Source: JADJOY01 sp964450125
GTDB lineage: Bacteria; JADJOY01
Assembly (NCBI GenBank): GCA_964450125.1
Contig: CAYVDO010000511.1
Location: 1 to 5,130 of the forward strand
Length of the DNA: 5,130 bases
Direction: 5' to 3'
The notes beneath the pieces are model-generated. The model worked only from the letters and a program-made list of their open reading frames with translations, was not told the DNA's origin and did no database searches. The translations under genes and the position numbers were made by a program. Positions 1 to 5,130 of this stretch are shown here, one piece after another (positions within the stretch are counted from its first letter, which is position 1; each line of letters opens with the position of its first letter).

Positions 1-1
1 G

Positions 2-193
2 GATCGAGGCGGGACACGGTCCCCCGCCGAGCGAATCGAGGTCGCGATCACGAGGCGTAACGGAGCACCGAGCACCACGTGGCGCGCTGCGCTGTGGGAT
101 TCCGATCCCGCCGACGCACCCAAGCCGCAGTTCGAGGCGGAACCAGCTCATGGCGATCTTCGGTGGCGGCACGACTCGATTGATCCGCGGTGA
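2..193 (+). CDS. Possible C-terminal tail of an upstream gene (partial, doubtful)
   Basis: One forward frame is open from base 2 to a TGA at 191-193. In its first 50 codons it reads as a fairly ordinary mixed, acidic sequence (for example WDSDPADAPKPQFEAEP). It has no recognisable domain. It would overlap the start of the ATPase gene by 44 bases, which is longer than usual for neighbouring genes, and its last dozen residues look less natural. The other frame that terminates here stops at 58-60 and is arginine-rich. GC at the third position does not separate the frames. This is the best candidate for coding in the first 149 bases, but the stretch may equally be non-coding. Confidence 0.2.
   Translation, partial: DRGGTRSPAERIEVAITRRNGAPSTTWRAALWDSDPADAPKPQFEAEPAHGDLRWRHDSIDPR
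94..111. other. Short hairpin upstream of the HEAT-PilT gene
   Basis: The arms GGGAT (96-100) and ATCCC (105-109) are perfect inverted repeats around the loop TCCG. A T-G wobble and a G-C pair extend the stem outward to 94 and 111. The hairpin ends about 38 bases before the ATG at 150. No T-tract follows on either strand, so it is not a standard intrinsic terminator. It could be a weak terminator of an upstream gene, a leader structure for the ATPase gene, or chance in GC-rich DNA. Confidence 0.25.
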
Positions 194-2696
194 CGTCGCG
201 AAACGAGTCATCGCGAAGGATTGGAGCGACGAGGCGTCGCGCGATCAGCTCCTTCAGGAGCTCCAGCGCAACTCGCGCGATCTCAAACCGGAGGAGCTGA
301 TCGCCCTGGTGGCGCACGGCGACGTGCCGGTGCGGGCGGCCGCTGAGAAGATCGTGCAGCAACGCCTCGATGCGAAGCTCGCGGAGGTACTGTTCAAGGC
401 CACCGAGAAGCTCGATCCCAAGGTTCAGTCGATGGTGTTCCACACGGCGGCACGCACCCGCGCCGACGTGGCGATCCCTCAGCTCACCCGCCTGGTGACC
501 GAGGGCAATCCGAGCACCGCGGTGCGAGCGATGAATGCGCTCGCGTCCATTCCTGCGACCCGCTCGGGCCCGGCGTTCGCACGCTCGCAGGCGAGCGGAG
601 CGTTCCTGCGCTTTCTCGCGCACGAGAAGCCCCAGATCCGGAGTCTCGCGCTCTTCAAGGTCGCGGAATCCCGCGATCTGCTGGCCGATCAGCGAATGCA
701 GCGCGCCGTCGTGGCGTTGGCCGACGACGTCGAGGAGCGCATCCGTCTCAAGGTTCTCGAGATGCTGGTGGACACGGACCCGAAGGAGGCGATTCGGGTG
801 TGCCTGCAGCATCTCACCGATACCTCTGCGGCGGTTCAGCAGGCCGCCGTGCGCGCACTGAGCGCGGCGCTCGATCGCCTGGAGAACAAGGCGGACGCCG
901 AAGAGCATCTGGTCGCGTTGCTCACCGACGGCACGGAGGTGGTCCGCAACGGCATTCTCGGCATTCTTCTCAAGCGTCCGGACGCGGGCCGCTACCTACG
1001 CAGCCTCTTGGTGGTCTGCAAGAACCTCACGGGCTGGATGCGCGAGCGCACCGTCGACTCGCTGCGCAGCCACGGCGACCGGCTCTCGGGCGACGTCATC
1101 GGCCTGATGGAGGATCCCGACGACGACGTCCGCGCCATGGCCGTGACGTTGGCGGCGGTGCTCACGGCAGCCGAAGTACGGCCGGCGATGCTTCGGCGAC
1201 TCAAGGACGCCGACTGGATGATCCGCATGCTTGCCGCCGAAGCGCTGGGCCGTAGCGGCGATCGGGCCGTGGTGCCGGCGTTGATCGAGGGGCTCGGCGA
1301 CCCGGAGAGCGGCCTCACTTGCCTCGAGGCGCTGGCGATCTTGCGCGATCCGAGTGCTTTGGTGCCGATCGTCCAGCAGCTCGGCAGCGCTAAGGTCGAG
1401 GTTCGCACCGCGGTCCTCGACGCGCTGCGTTCGTTCGACGATCCCCGCGTTCAAGGCGTGTACGACAAGGTGATCCAGGGCGATCCCGCCGAGGAGGTTC
1501 GGCAGCGCGCGGCGCAGCATCTGTCCGAGCTTCGCGCGGGTCGCACGGCCGCGGCGCCGCGGTTGCGCGAGTCATTGCTCGCCAACTACAAGCAGCGCGT
1601 CTCCGACTCGCTCACGCCGATCGAGCAGCTTCTCATCCAGGCACGCGAGGCGGAAGCCTCGGACGTCCACATCCTGGTGGCTGCGCCACCCATGATGCGG
1701 GTGCACGGAAGGCTCCAAAACCTGCCGGGCGAGCCTTATACCGAGGAGTCGAGCCGCGAGCTGATCCTCGCGATCCTCGATCCCGAGCAGCGCGCGAGCC
1801 TCGAGAAGGATCGCCAGCTCGACTTCTGTCACTCGATCGTCGGTGCGGGTCGGTACCGCTGCAACGTCTACGTCGAGCGCAAAGGGTTGGCCGGTTCGTT
1901 CCGTCTCATCCCCAAGGAAGTGCCGACCATCGTGGACATCGGTCTGCCGAGCCACCTGGCCGACATCGTCAACTACAACCAGGGGCTGGTGGTGGTGGCC
2001 GGGCCGTCGGGCTCGGGGAAATCGACCACGCTCGCGGCCCTGGTGAATCTCATCAACGAGCGCCGTCGCAGCCACATCCTCATCTTGGAGGATCCCATCG
2101 AGTTCGTGCATCCGCCGCGGCTCTGCTTGATCAACCAGCGCCAAACCGTGCTGCACACGCGCTCGTTCGCGGCGGCGCTGCGCGGTGCGCTGCGCGAGGA
2201 CCCGGACGTGATCGTGGTGGGCGACATGCGCGATCCCGAGACCGTGCGGCTCGCGATCGAGGCGTCCGAAACGGGGCACCTCGTGATCGGGACCCTGAAC
2301 ACCACGTCCGCACCCAAGACCGTCGACCGGATCATCGAGTCGTTCCCGCCCGGCGAGCAATCGCAGATCCGCACCATGCTCTCGGAAACGTTGCGCGCGG
2401 TGATCTGTCAGTCGCTGTTGCCGAGCGCCGGCGGGGAGCGCGTGGCGTGCTTCGAGGTGCTCATGGGCAACCTCGGAGTGCGCAACCTCATCCGCGAGTC
2501 GAAGACGTTCCAGCTCGTGGGACAGATGCAGATCGGAGAGCGGCAGGGCCACATGACGGTCGACGCCTCGCTCGCGCGGCTAGTCGAGACGGGCAAGATC
2601 ACCGGCGAGCAGGCGTACTTGCGGGCTCAGAACAAGGCCAACTTCGAGGCCATGGTGACGCCCGAGTTCCTGTCGGGCCGGCTGATCGTGGGATGA
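142..2696 (+). other. Transcription/translation unit start for the ATPase gene (RBS at 136-141)
   Basis: A purine-rich GGCGGA (136-141, inside GAGGCGGA) lies 8 bases before the ATG at 150 and is the likely ribosome binding site. The same frame is open back to the window edge but contains no ATG or GTG upstream of 150, so 150 is the first usable start. No convincing -35/-10 pair is visible in the 149 bases available. The promoter may lie further upstream, or the gene may be part of a longer operon. Confidence 0.35.
150..2696 (+). CDS. HEAT-repeat / PilT-PilU family type IV pilus ATPase fusion
   Basis: An 848-residue protein with two parts. Residues ~45-462 are tandem helical HEAT-like repeats; clear units include ~314-340 (LMEDPDDDVRAMAV), ~345-372 (LKDADWMIRMLAAEALG) and ~405-462. 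Residues ~488-840 form a full PilT/PilU-type hexameric ATPase: N-terminal domain with SDVH (H507), Walker A GPSGSGKST (618-626, K624), Asp box LEDPIEFVH (E647), Walker B VVGDMRD (D692), His box TGHLVIGTLNTT (H710, N717) and C-terminal GVRNLIRE (776-783). Family members power pilus retraction at the inner-membrane platform. Ordinary PilT is about 340-370 residues, so the excess is the HEAT region. No signal peptide or membrane segment is seen, so it is probably cytoplasmic. Odd points: Walker B has Asp where PilT has Glu, and the second His-box His is Asn. It is followed by a paralogous pilT. It could be a PilU-like accessory motor. The family is certain; exact function is inferred. Confidence 0.93.
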   Translation: MAIFGGGTTRLIRGDVAKRVIAKDWSDEASRDQLLQELQRNSRDLKPEELIALVAHGDVPVRAAAEKIVQQRLDAKLAEVLFKATEKLDPKVQSMVFHTAARTRADVAIPQLTRLVTEGNPSTAVRAMNALASIPATRSGPAFARSQASGAFLRFLAHEKPQIRSLALFKVAESRDLLADQRMQRAVVALADDVEERIRLKVLEMLVDTDPKEAIRVCLQHLTDTSAAVQQAAVRALSAALDRLENKADAEEHLVALLTDGTEVVRNGILGILLKRPDAGRYLRSLLVVCKNLTGWMRERTVDSLRSHGDRLSGDVIGLMEDPDDDVRAMAVTLAAVLTAAEVRPAMLRRLKDADWMIRMLAAEALGRSGDRAVVPALIEGLGDPESGLTCLEALAILRDPSALVPIVQQLGSAKVEVRTAVLDALRSFDDPRVQGVYDKVIQGDPAEEVRQRAAQHLSELRAGRTAAAPRLRESLLANYKQRVSDSLTPIEQLLIQAREAEASDVHILVAAPPMMRVHGRLQNLPGEPYTEESSRELILAILDPEQRASLEKDRQLDFCHSIVGAGRYRCNVYVERKGLAGSFRLIPKEVPTIVDIGLPSHLADIVNYNQGLVVVAGPSGSGKSTTLAALVNLINERRRSHILILEDPIEFVHPPRLCLINQRQTVLHTRSFAAALRGALREDPDVIVVGDMRDPETVRLAIEASETGHLVIGTLNTTSAPKTVDRIIESFPPGEQSQIRTMLSETLRAVICQSLLPSAGGERVACFEVLMGNLGVRNLIRESKTFQLVGQMQIGERQGHMTVDASLARLVETGKITGEQAYLRAQNKANFEAMVTPEFLSGRLIVG

Positions 2697-2800
2697 CCGC
2701 CCAGGCGACGACGGCGGTGGCCGGCGGCGGCGTGCTCGGAAAACGCTCGCGCCGGCGCGCGGTCGTGCTCCAGGCAGCGCCGCAAGCGAGGGCGAGATGA
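2693..2800 (+). CDS. Possible 35-residue basic peptide / translational coupling ORF
   Basis: This short ORF starts at ATG 2693, overlapping the ATPase stop as ATGA (2693-2696). It ends at TGA 2798-2800, which overlaps the next gene's ATG as ATGA (2797-2800). It therefore spans the whole 100-base gap and could carry ribosomes from one ATPase gene to the next. The peptide is Ala/Arg-rich, with a KRSRRR stretch near its middle, and resembles no family I know. There is no clear Shine-Dalgarno of its own (GGGCCGG at about 2675-2681 is weak and distant). The frame is open well upstream, as is common in GC-rich DNA, so the arrangement may be chance. It is a hypothetical at best. Confidence 0.3.
   Translation: MTAQATTAVAGGGVLGKRSRRRAVVLQAAPQARAR
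2748..2759. repeat. 12-base perfect palindrome between the two ATPase genes
   Basis: The sequence CGCGCCGGCGCG is fully self-complementary and sits in the middle of the gap between the two ATPase genes. It has no loop and no T-tract, so it is not a terminator. It could be a protein-binding site, but short GC palindromes are common at this base composition. Confidence 0.2.
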
Positions 2801-3876
2801 ACAAGATCGATCGCTTCTTGAAGCTCATGAACGATCGCGGTGGCTCGGACTTGCACCTCTCGGTGGGCCGTCCGCCGCTGCTTCGGCTGCACGGCGACAT
2901 CGAGCCGATACGCTACGGCAACCTCACGGACGTGGACTTCACCGAGCTGCTGAGACCCGTGGTCGGCGACGACGACGCGTGGAACCGGTTCCTCGCCGGC
3001 GGCGACATGGACCTCGCCTACGAGGTGGAGGGCATGGCGCGTTTCCGCGTCAATCTCTTCAAGCAATTCCGCGGCATGGGCGCCGTGTTCCGGCTGATTC
3101 CCACGCGCCTCATGACCCTCGAGCAGCTCGGCATGCCGCCCTCGGTCGAGAAGTTCTGCTACCTGCGCCAGGGGCTGCTCTTGGTCACCGGGCCTACCGG
3201 TTCCGGCAAATCGACCACGCTTTCGGGAATCCTGAACCGAATCAACGACGAGCAGACGCTGCACATCATCACCATCGAGGACCCGATCGAGTTCGTGCAT
3301 CCGAACAAGCAATCGATCATCAGCCAGCGCGAGATCGGCGCCCATGCCACTCAGTTTTCCGAGGCCCTCAAGGCTGCGGTACGCGAGGATCCGGACATCA
3401 TCCTGGTGGGTGAGCTGCGCGACCTCGAGACCATTCGCACGGCCATCAACGCCGCGGAATCCGGGCTCACCGTCTTCGCGACGCTCCACACCAACAGCGC
3501 CGCCAAGGCGGTCGATCGCATCCTGAACGTGTTCCCGGAGGACGAGCAGGAGGCCGTGCGGGGTGCCCTCGCCGAATGCTTGCGAGGCGTGCTCGCACAG
3601 CAGCTCGTGAAGAAAAAGGGTGGCGGACGCGTGGCCGCGCTGGAAGTGCTGTTCGCCACGTCGAGCCTCGGGACGCTCATCCGCGAGGGCAAGACCGCGC
3701 AGATTCAGTCGTCGATCGCCATGGGGAAGAATCTCGGCATGGTCACCATGGACGAAAGCCTCTTCAATCTGGTGGTCGACGACGTCGTGGAACCGCAGGG
3801 CGCTTACGAGAAGGCGATCGACAAGGGCGGATTCCGTGATCGCCTCGCCAGCGTCGGCCGCCAGGTCGACGCGTGA
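2797..3876 (+). CDS. pilT: Type IV pilus retraction ATPase, PilT family
   Basis: At 359 residues this is the usual PilT length. Features in order: SDLH in the N-terminal domain (H20), ARFRVNLFKQ typical of the PilT N-domain, Walker A GPTGSGKST (132-140, K138), Asp box IEDPIEFVH (E161), Walker B LVGELRD (E206), His box SGLTVFATLHT (H231) and C-terminal SLGTLIRE (290-297). PilT hexamers use ATP to depolymerise type IV pili at the inner membrane, driving twitching, adhesion and DNA uptake. The start has GAGGG (2788-2792) 4 bases upstream, which is close but usable, and gives a normal PilT N-terminus. Odd points: PilT normally has TGHLVFGTLH, but here the first His is Leu (L224), and the usual AIRNLIRE-type motif has Gly-Thr in place of Arg-Asn. 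The catalytic Walker and Asp-box residues are intact, so the enzyme is probably active. PilU is the alternative name; which paralog is the main retraction motor cannot be told from the sequence. Confidence 0.93.
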   Translation: MNKIDRFLKLMNDRGGSDLHLSVGRPPLLRLHGDIEPIRYGNLTDVDFTELLRPVVGDDDAWNRFLAGGDMDLAYEVEGMARFRVNLFKQFRGMGAVFRLIPTRLMTLEQLGMPPSVEKFCYLRQGLLLVTGPTGSGKSTTLSGILNRINDEQTLHIITIEDPIEFVHPNKQSIISQREIGAHATQFSEALKAAVREDPDIILVGELRDLETIRTAINAAESGLTVFATLHTNSAAKAVDRILNVFPEDEQEAVRGALAECLRGVLAQQLVKKKGGGRVAALEVLFATSSLGTLIREGKTAQIQSSIAMGKNLGMVTMDESLFNLVVDDVVEPQGAYEKAIDKGGFRDRLASVGRQVDA

Positions 3877-4719
3877 ACCCGGCCCGGCTCGCGAGCTTGG
3901 CGCGCTTCACCCGTCGCTACCTGGCGGAGAAGCGGCCGCCGAGCTACCGACTGTGCAAGGCCTGGCTCGGGCTCGTGTATCCGCGGCGGGGGCGGCGCGA
4001 CTCGCACCGGCTGGTGATCGAGTACGACCGCGGGCTGATCCACGTCGATACCGCGAGCTCGATCGAGTACGCGGTGCTCTTCCGGGGGGTCTGGGAGCCC
4101 GAGGTCTCGCGGCTGATCGATCGGCTGGTGCGGCCTGGCGACGTTTGCCTCGACGTCGGCGCGAGCGTGGGAGTGCACGCGCTGCGCATGGCGTTTCGGG
4201 TGGGCGAGTCAGGCCGGGTGATCGCCTGCGAGCCGCAGCCCGAGCTGGCCGAGCGCATCCGCGCCAACGCCGCGCTCAATCGCCTCGCGAACCTGACGGT
4301 GATCGAAGCCGCCATCAGCGATCGCGACGGCAGCACCACCTTCTACACGTACCGCGAGGGTGAGTTTTCCCGCGCACTCTCCGGACTCACGCCTGCGAAG
4401 GGCGCCGAGCGAGCGATCGAGGTGCGCACGCTGAGCGGAGCGGGGCTCTCGCGGGAGGTCGTGCTCGACCGGCTGGATCTGATCAAGATCGACGCGGAGG
4501 GCGCAGACGCCACCGTGCTCGCCACACTCGACGCGCTCGTCGAGCGACACCGGCCCGCGATCCTGTTCGAGCACCGCGAGCAGCACTGGGGCCGGCTCGG
4601 GGCCTCGATCGACGAGGTGCTCGCGCGGCTCGGCGCTCTCGGCTANNNNNNNNNNCACCGCGCCTCTCGCGGGCCGCGTGCCCGCGAGCTGCGAGCTTCT
4701 CGCCATCGCCCACCGCTGA
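3873..4719 (+). CDS. FkbM-family SAM-dependent methyltransferase (interrupted by assembly gap)
   Basis: The protein has a Rossmann methyltransferase core of the FkbM type: SAM-binding motif LDVGASVGVHAL (D94, G96, G100), acidic strand-end ACEPQPE (E120), and the FkbM hallmark LIKIDAEGAD (K205-G210) followed by RPAILFEH. FkbM-like enzymes usually O-methylate sugars or polyketide hydroxyls. The substrate here is unknown; a pilus or surface glycan is plausible from the neighbours. The start is GTG 3873, overlapping the pilT stop as GTGA, with a weak AGG at 3863-3865, so translation is probably coupled. Ten Ns at 4646-4655 interrupt the gene shortly before its end. Reading straight through the Ns gives an Arg/Ser-rich, unnatural tail ending at 4760. 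Shifting frame after the gap gives GRVPASCELLAIAHR and a TGA at 4717-4719, which looks like a genuine FkbM C-terminus. I chose that end; length is nominal because the gap size is unknown. Confidence 0.85.
4646..4655. other. Assembly gap (10 Ns)
   Basis: Ten unresolved bases, a round number typical of a scaffold placeholder and not a measured length. The gap falls in the last part of the methyltransferase coding region, just after LARLGALG and a codon beginning TA. Tyr is likely there, because FkbM proteins often have LGY at this point. The frame before and after the gap disagree if the length is exactly ten. Confidence 0.95.
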
Positions 4720-4748
4720 GCAGCCCATCCAGGCGCCACGCGCCGGCA

Positions 4749-4769
4749 CGGAGCGAGTGAGCCGCTCCG
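4749..4769. terminator. Hairpin downstream of the methyltransferase gene
   Basis: The arms CGGAGCG (4749-4755) and CGCTCCG (4763-4769) form a perfect 7-bp GC-rich stem with the 7-base loop AGTGAGC. It lies about 30 bases after the proposed stop at 4719. No T-tract follows on the + strand, so termination is unproven. With the second hairpin downstream it could end the pil/methyltransferase transcript, as U-poor terminators are common in GC-rich bacteria. Confidence 0.35.
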
Positions 4770-4807
4770 CCGAGTGCTGAAGAATTCGAGAATGGATTTC
4801 CGTGCTT

Positions 4808-4833
4808 TCCTCGGGTGATTCGTCACCTGAGGA
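4808..4833. terminator. Strong 11-bp hairpin with TTCG loop in the intergenic region
   Basis: The arms TCCTCGGGTGA (4808-4818) and TCACCTGAGGA (4823-4833) pair over 11 positions with a single G-T wobble and enclose the tetraloop TTCG. This is by far the best structure in the window. It is placed between the methyltransferase and the hydrolase gene, as expected for a transcription end. No T-run follows on either strand, so it might instead be an operator or a leader structure of the hydrolase gene about 100 bases downstream. Confidence 0.5.
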
Positions 4834-4929
4834 TTCAGGGCTGTGGCGACACATCGCTTGCGTGGCACTGCGAACGATGAGAAGTTCGAGTGGGCCGCAC
4901 GTCGTCGCGGATCCGAAAGGCGACCAACG

Positions 4930-5130
4930 ATGAGCACAGGGTTTCTGCGGATCGAGATGGGGCGGGCGTTGCACGGTGACTGCCTCTTCGTCGAGTGGGG
5001 TGACGGGCATGGCAAGCACCGCATGCTCATCGATGGCGGACCGATCGGTGCATACGCGGCGCTCGAGGCGCGCCTCGCGGCGCTCGCCGCCGACGAGCGC
5101 GTGTTCGAGCTGATGGTGCTCTCGCACGTG
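4930..5130 (+). CDS. Metallo-beta-lactamase-fold hydrolase, N-terminal part (runs off the edge)
   Basis: The first 67 residues of an ORF still open at the window end. It has the start of an MBL fold of the ComEC/Rec2-like or stand-alone hydrolase type: a beta strand with HGDCLFVEWG (15-24), the strand and turn MLIDGGP (32-38), a helix (~41-54), then LMVLSHV (61-67). In this family the last part normally leads into the zinc-binding HxHxDH motif; H66 would be its first His, and the rest lies beyond the window. Such enzymes are zinc hydrolases acting on phosphodiester or other ester substrates; the substrate here cannot be told. The ATG at 4930 has AAAGG (4916-4920) 9 bases upstream; a later Met at residue 10 is less likely because it would remove part of the first strand. 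It is probably a separate transcription unit from the pil cluster. Family call is good, function unknown. Confidence 0.75.
   Translation, partial: MSTGFLRIEMGRALHGDCLFVEWGDGHGKHRMLIDGGPIGAYAALEARLAALAADERVFELMVLSHV

Larger units (their letters stand above)
4720..4929. other. Intergenic region between the pil cluster and the hydrolase gene
   Basis: About 210 bases without a confident gene. It is less GC-rich than the genes around it, especially 4778-4825, and holds the two hairpins. The 9-base sequence AACGATGAG occurs twice, at 4873-4881 and at 4926-4934, the second copy covering the hydrolase start codon. No convincing promoter is seen: TTGCGT at 4859 is a weak -35 candidate without a clear -10. 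The change in composition and the hairpins suggest a boundary between two transcription units. Confidence 0.5.

Noticed and set aside
48..908. A 286-codon open frame on the minus strand
   Set aside because: It lies antisense to the HEAT-repeat region, is rich in Arg, His and Leu with no domain, and is explained by the GC-biased codon use of the gene on the other strand.
1572..2552. A 326-codon open frame on the minus strand
   Set aside because: It is antisense to the ATPase domain with unmistakable PilT motifs on the + strand; its own sequence is His/Arg/Asp-rich and matches no family.
2599..3489. A 296-codon open frame on the minus strand
   Set aside because: It is antisense across the two ATPase genes and has no recognisable motif.
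150..3876. Either ATPase being PilB or a GspE-type assembly ATPase
   Set aside because: Both lack the tetracysteine zinc-binding insertion common in PilB/GspE and have the compact C-terminal domain with LIRE motif of PilT/PilU.
4656..4760. C-terminus of the methyltransferase read straight through the Ns to 4760
   Set aside because: The tail is an unnatural Arg/Ser/Pro-rich string and depends on a placeholder gap length; the alternative frame ending at 4719 is more protein-like.
4209..5127. Minus-strand open frames spanning the gap and the intergenic region
   Set aside because: They run through unknown bases, through both hairpins and antisense to the methyltransferase and hydrolase motifs; composition is low-complexity Arg/Ala/Pro.
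1..5130. tRNA, rRNA, CRISPR arrays, insertion sequences, integration sites
   Set aside because: No tandem repeat-spacer pattern, transposase motif, terminal inverted repeats or RNA gene signature was seen on either strand.

Overview
This is a GC-rich, densely packed bacterial window. Its main content is a cluster read left to right: two consecutive PilT/PilU-family type IV pilus ATPase genes, then an FkbM-type methyltransferase gene. After a roughly 210-base intergenic region, the start of an unrelated metallo-beta-lactamase-fold hydrolase gene runs off the right edge. A run of ten Ns (4646-4655) marks an assembly join, so this is probably a draft or metagenome-derived scaffold. The protein content fits a GC-rich Gram-negative lineage with type IV pili, such as Myxococcota or other former Deltaproteobacteria, Eisenbacteria or Gemmatimonadota-like groups. 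Nothing in the window fixes the taxon.

Layout. Bases 1-149 hold no confident gene; a short hairpin lies at 94-111, and one frame stays open to 193 and could be the tail of an upstream gene. 150-2696 encodes an 848-residue protein with about 460 residues of HEAT-like helical repeats fused to a complete PilT-like hexameric ATPase. A 35-codon basic ORF (2693-2800) fills the gap to the next gene and overlaps both neighbours through ATGA junctions. 2797-3876 encodes a 359-residue PilT-like ATPase of normal length. 3873-4719 encodes an FkbM-family methyltransferase that starts at a GTG overlapping the pilT stop and is interrupted by the N-gap. Two hairpins (4749-4769 and 4808-4833) separate this cluster from the hydrolase gene at 4930.

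How the genes may work together. Overlapping start and stop codons suggest that the two ATPases and the methyltransferase are translated from one message. The two ATPase cores align without an indel from Walker A to the C-terminal LIRE motif, so they are clear paralogs. They differ at motif positions that matter in PilT. The HEAT-fused copy has Asp for the Walker B Glu and Asn for the second His-box His. The stand-alone copy has Leu for the first His-box His and lacks the Arg-Asn of the AIRNLIRE-type motif. This resembles a PilT/PilU pair whose members have diverged and may work together, with HEAT repeats giving one subunit a partner-binding platform. That joint role is inference. The methyltransferase may modify a glycan linked to the pilus or cell surface, also by inference.
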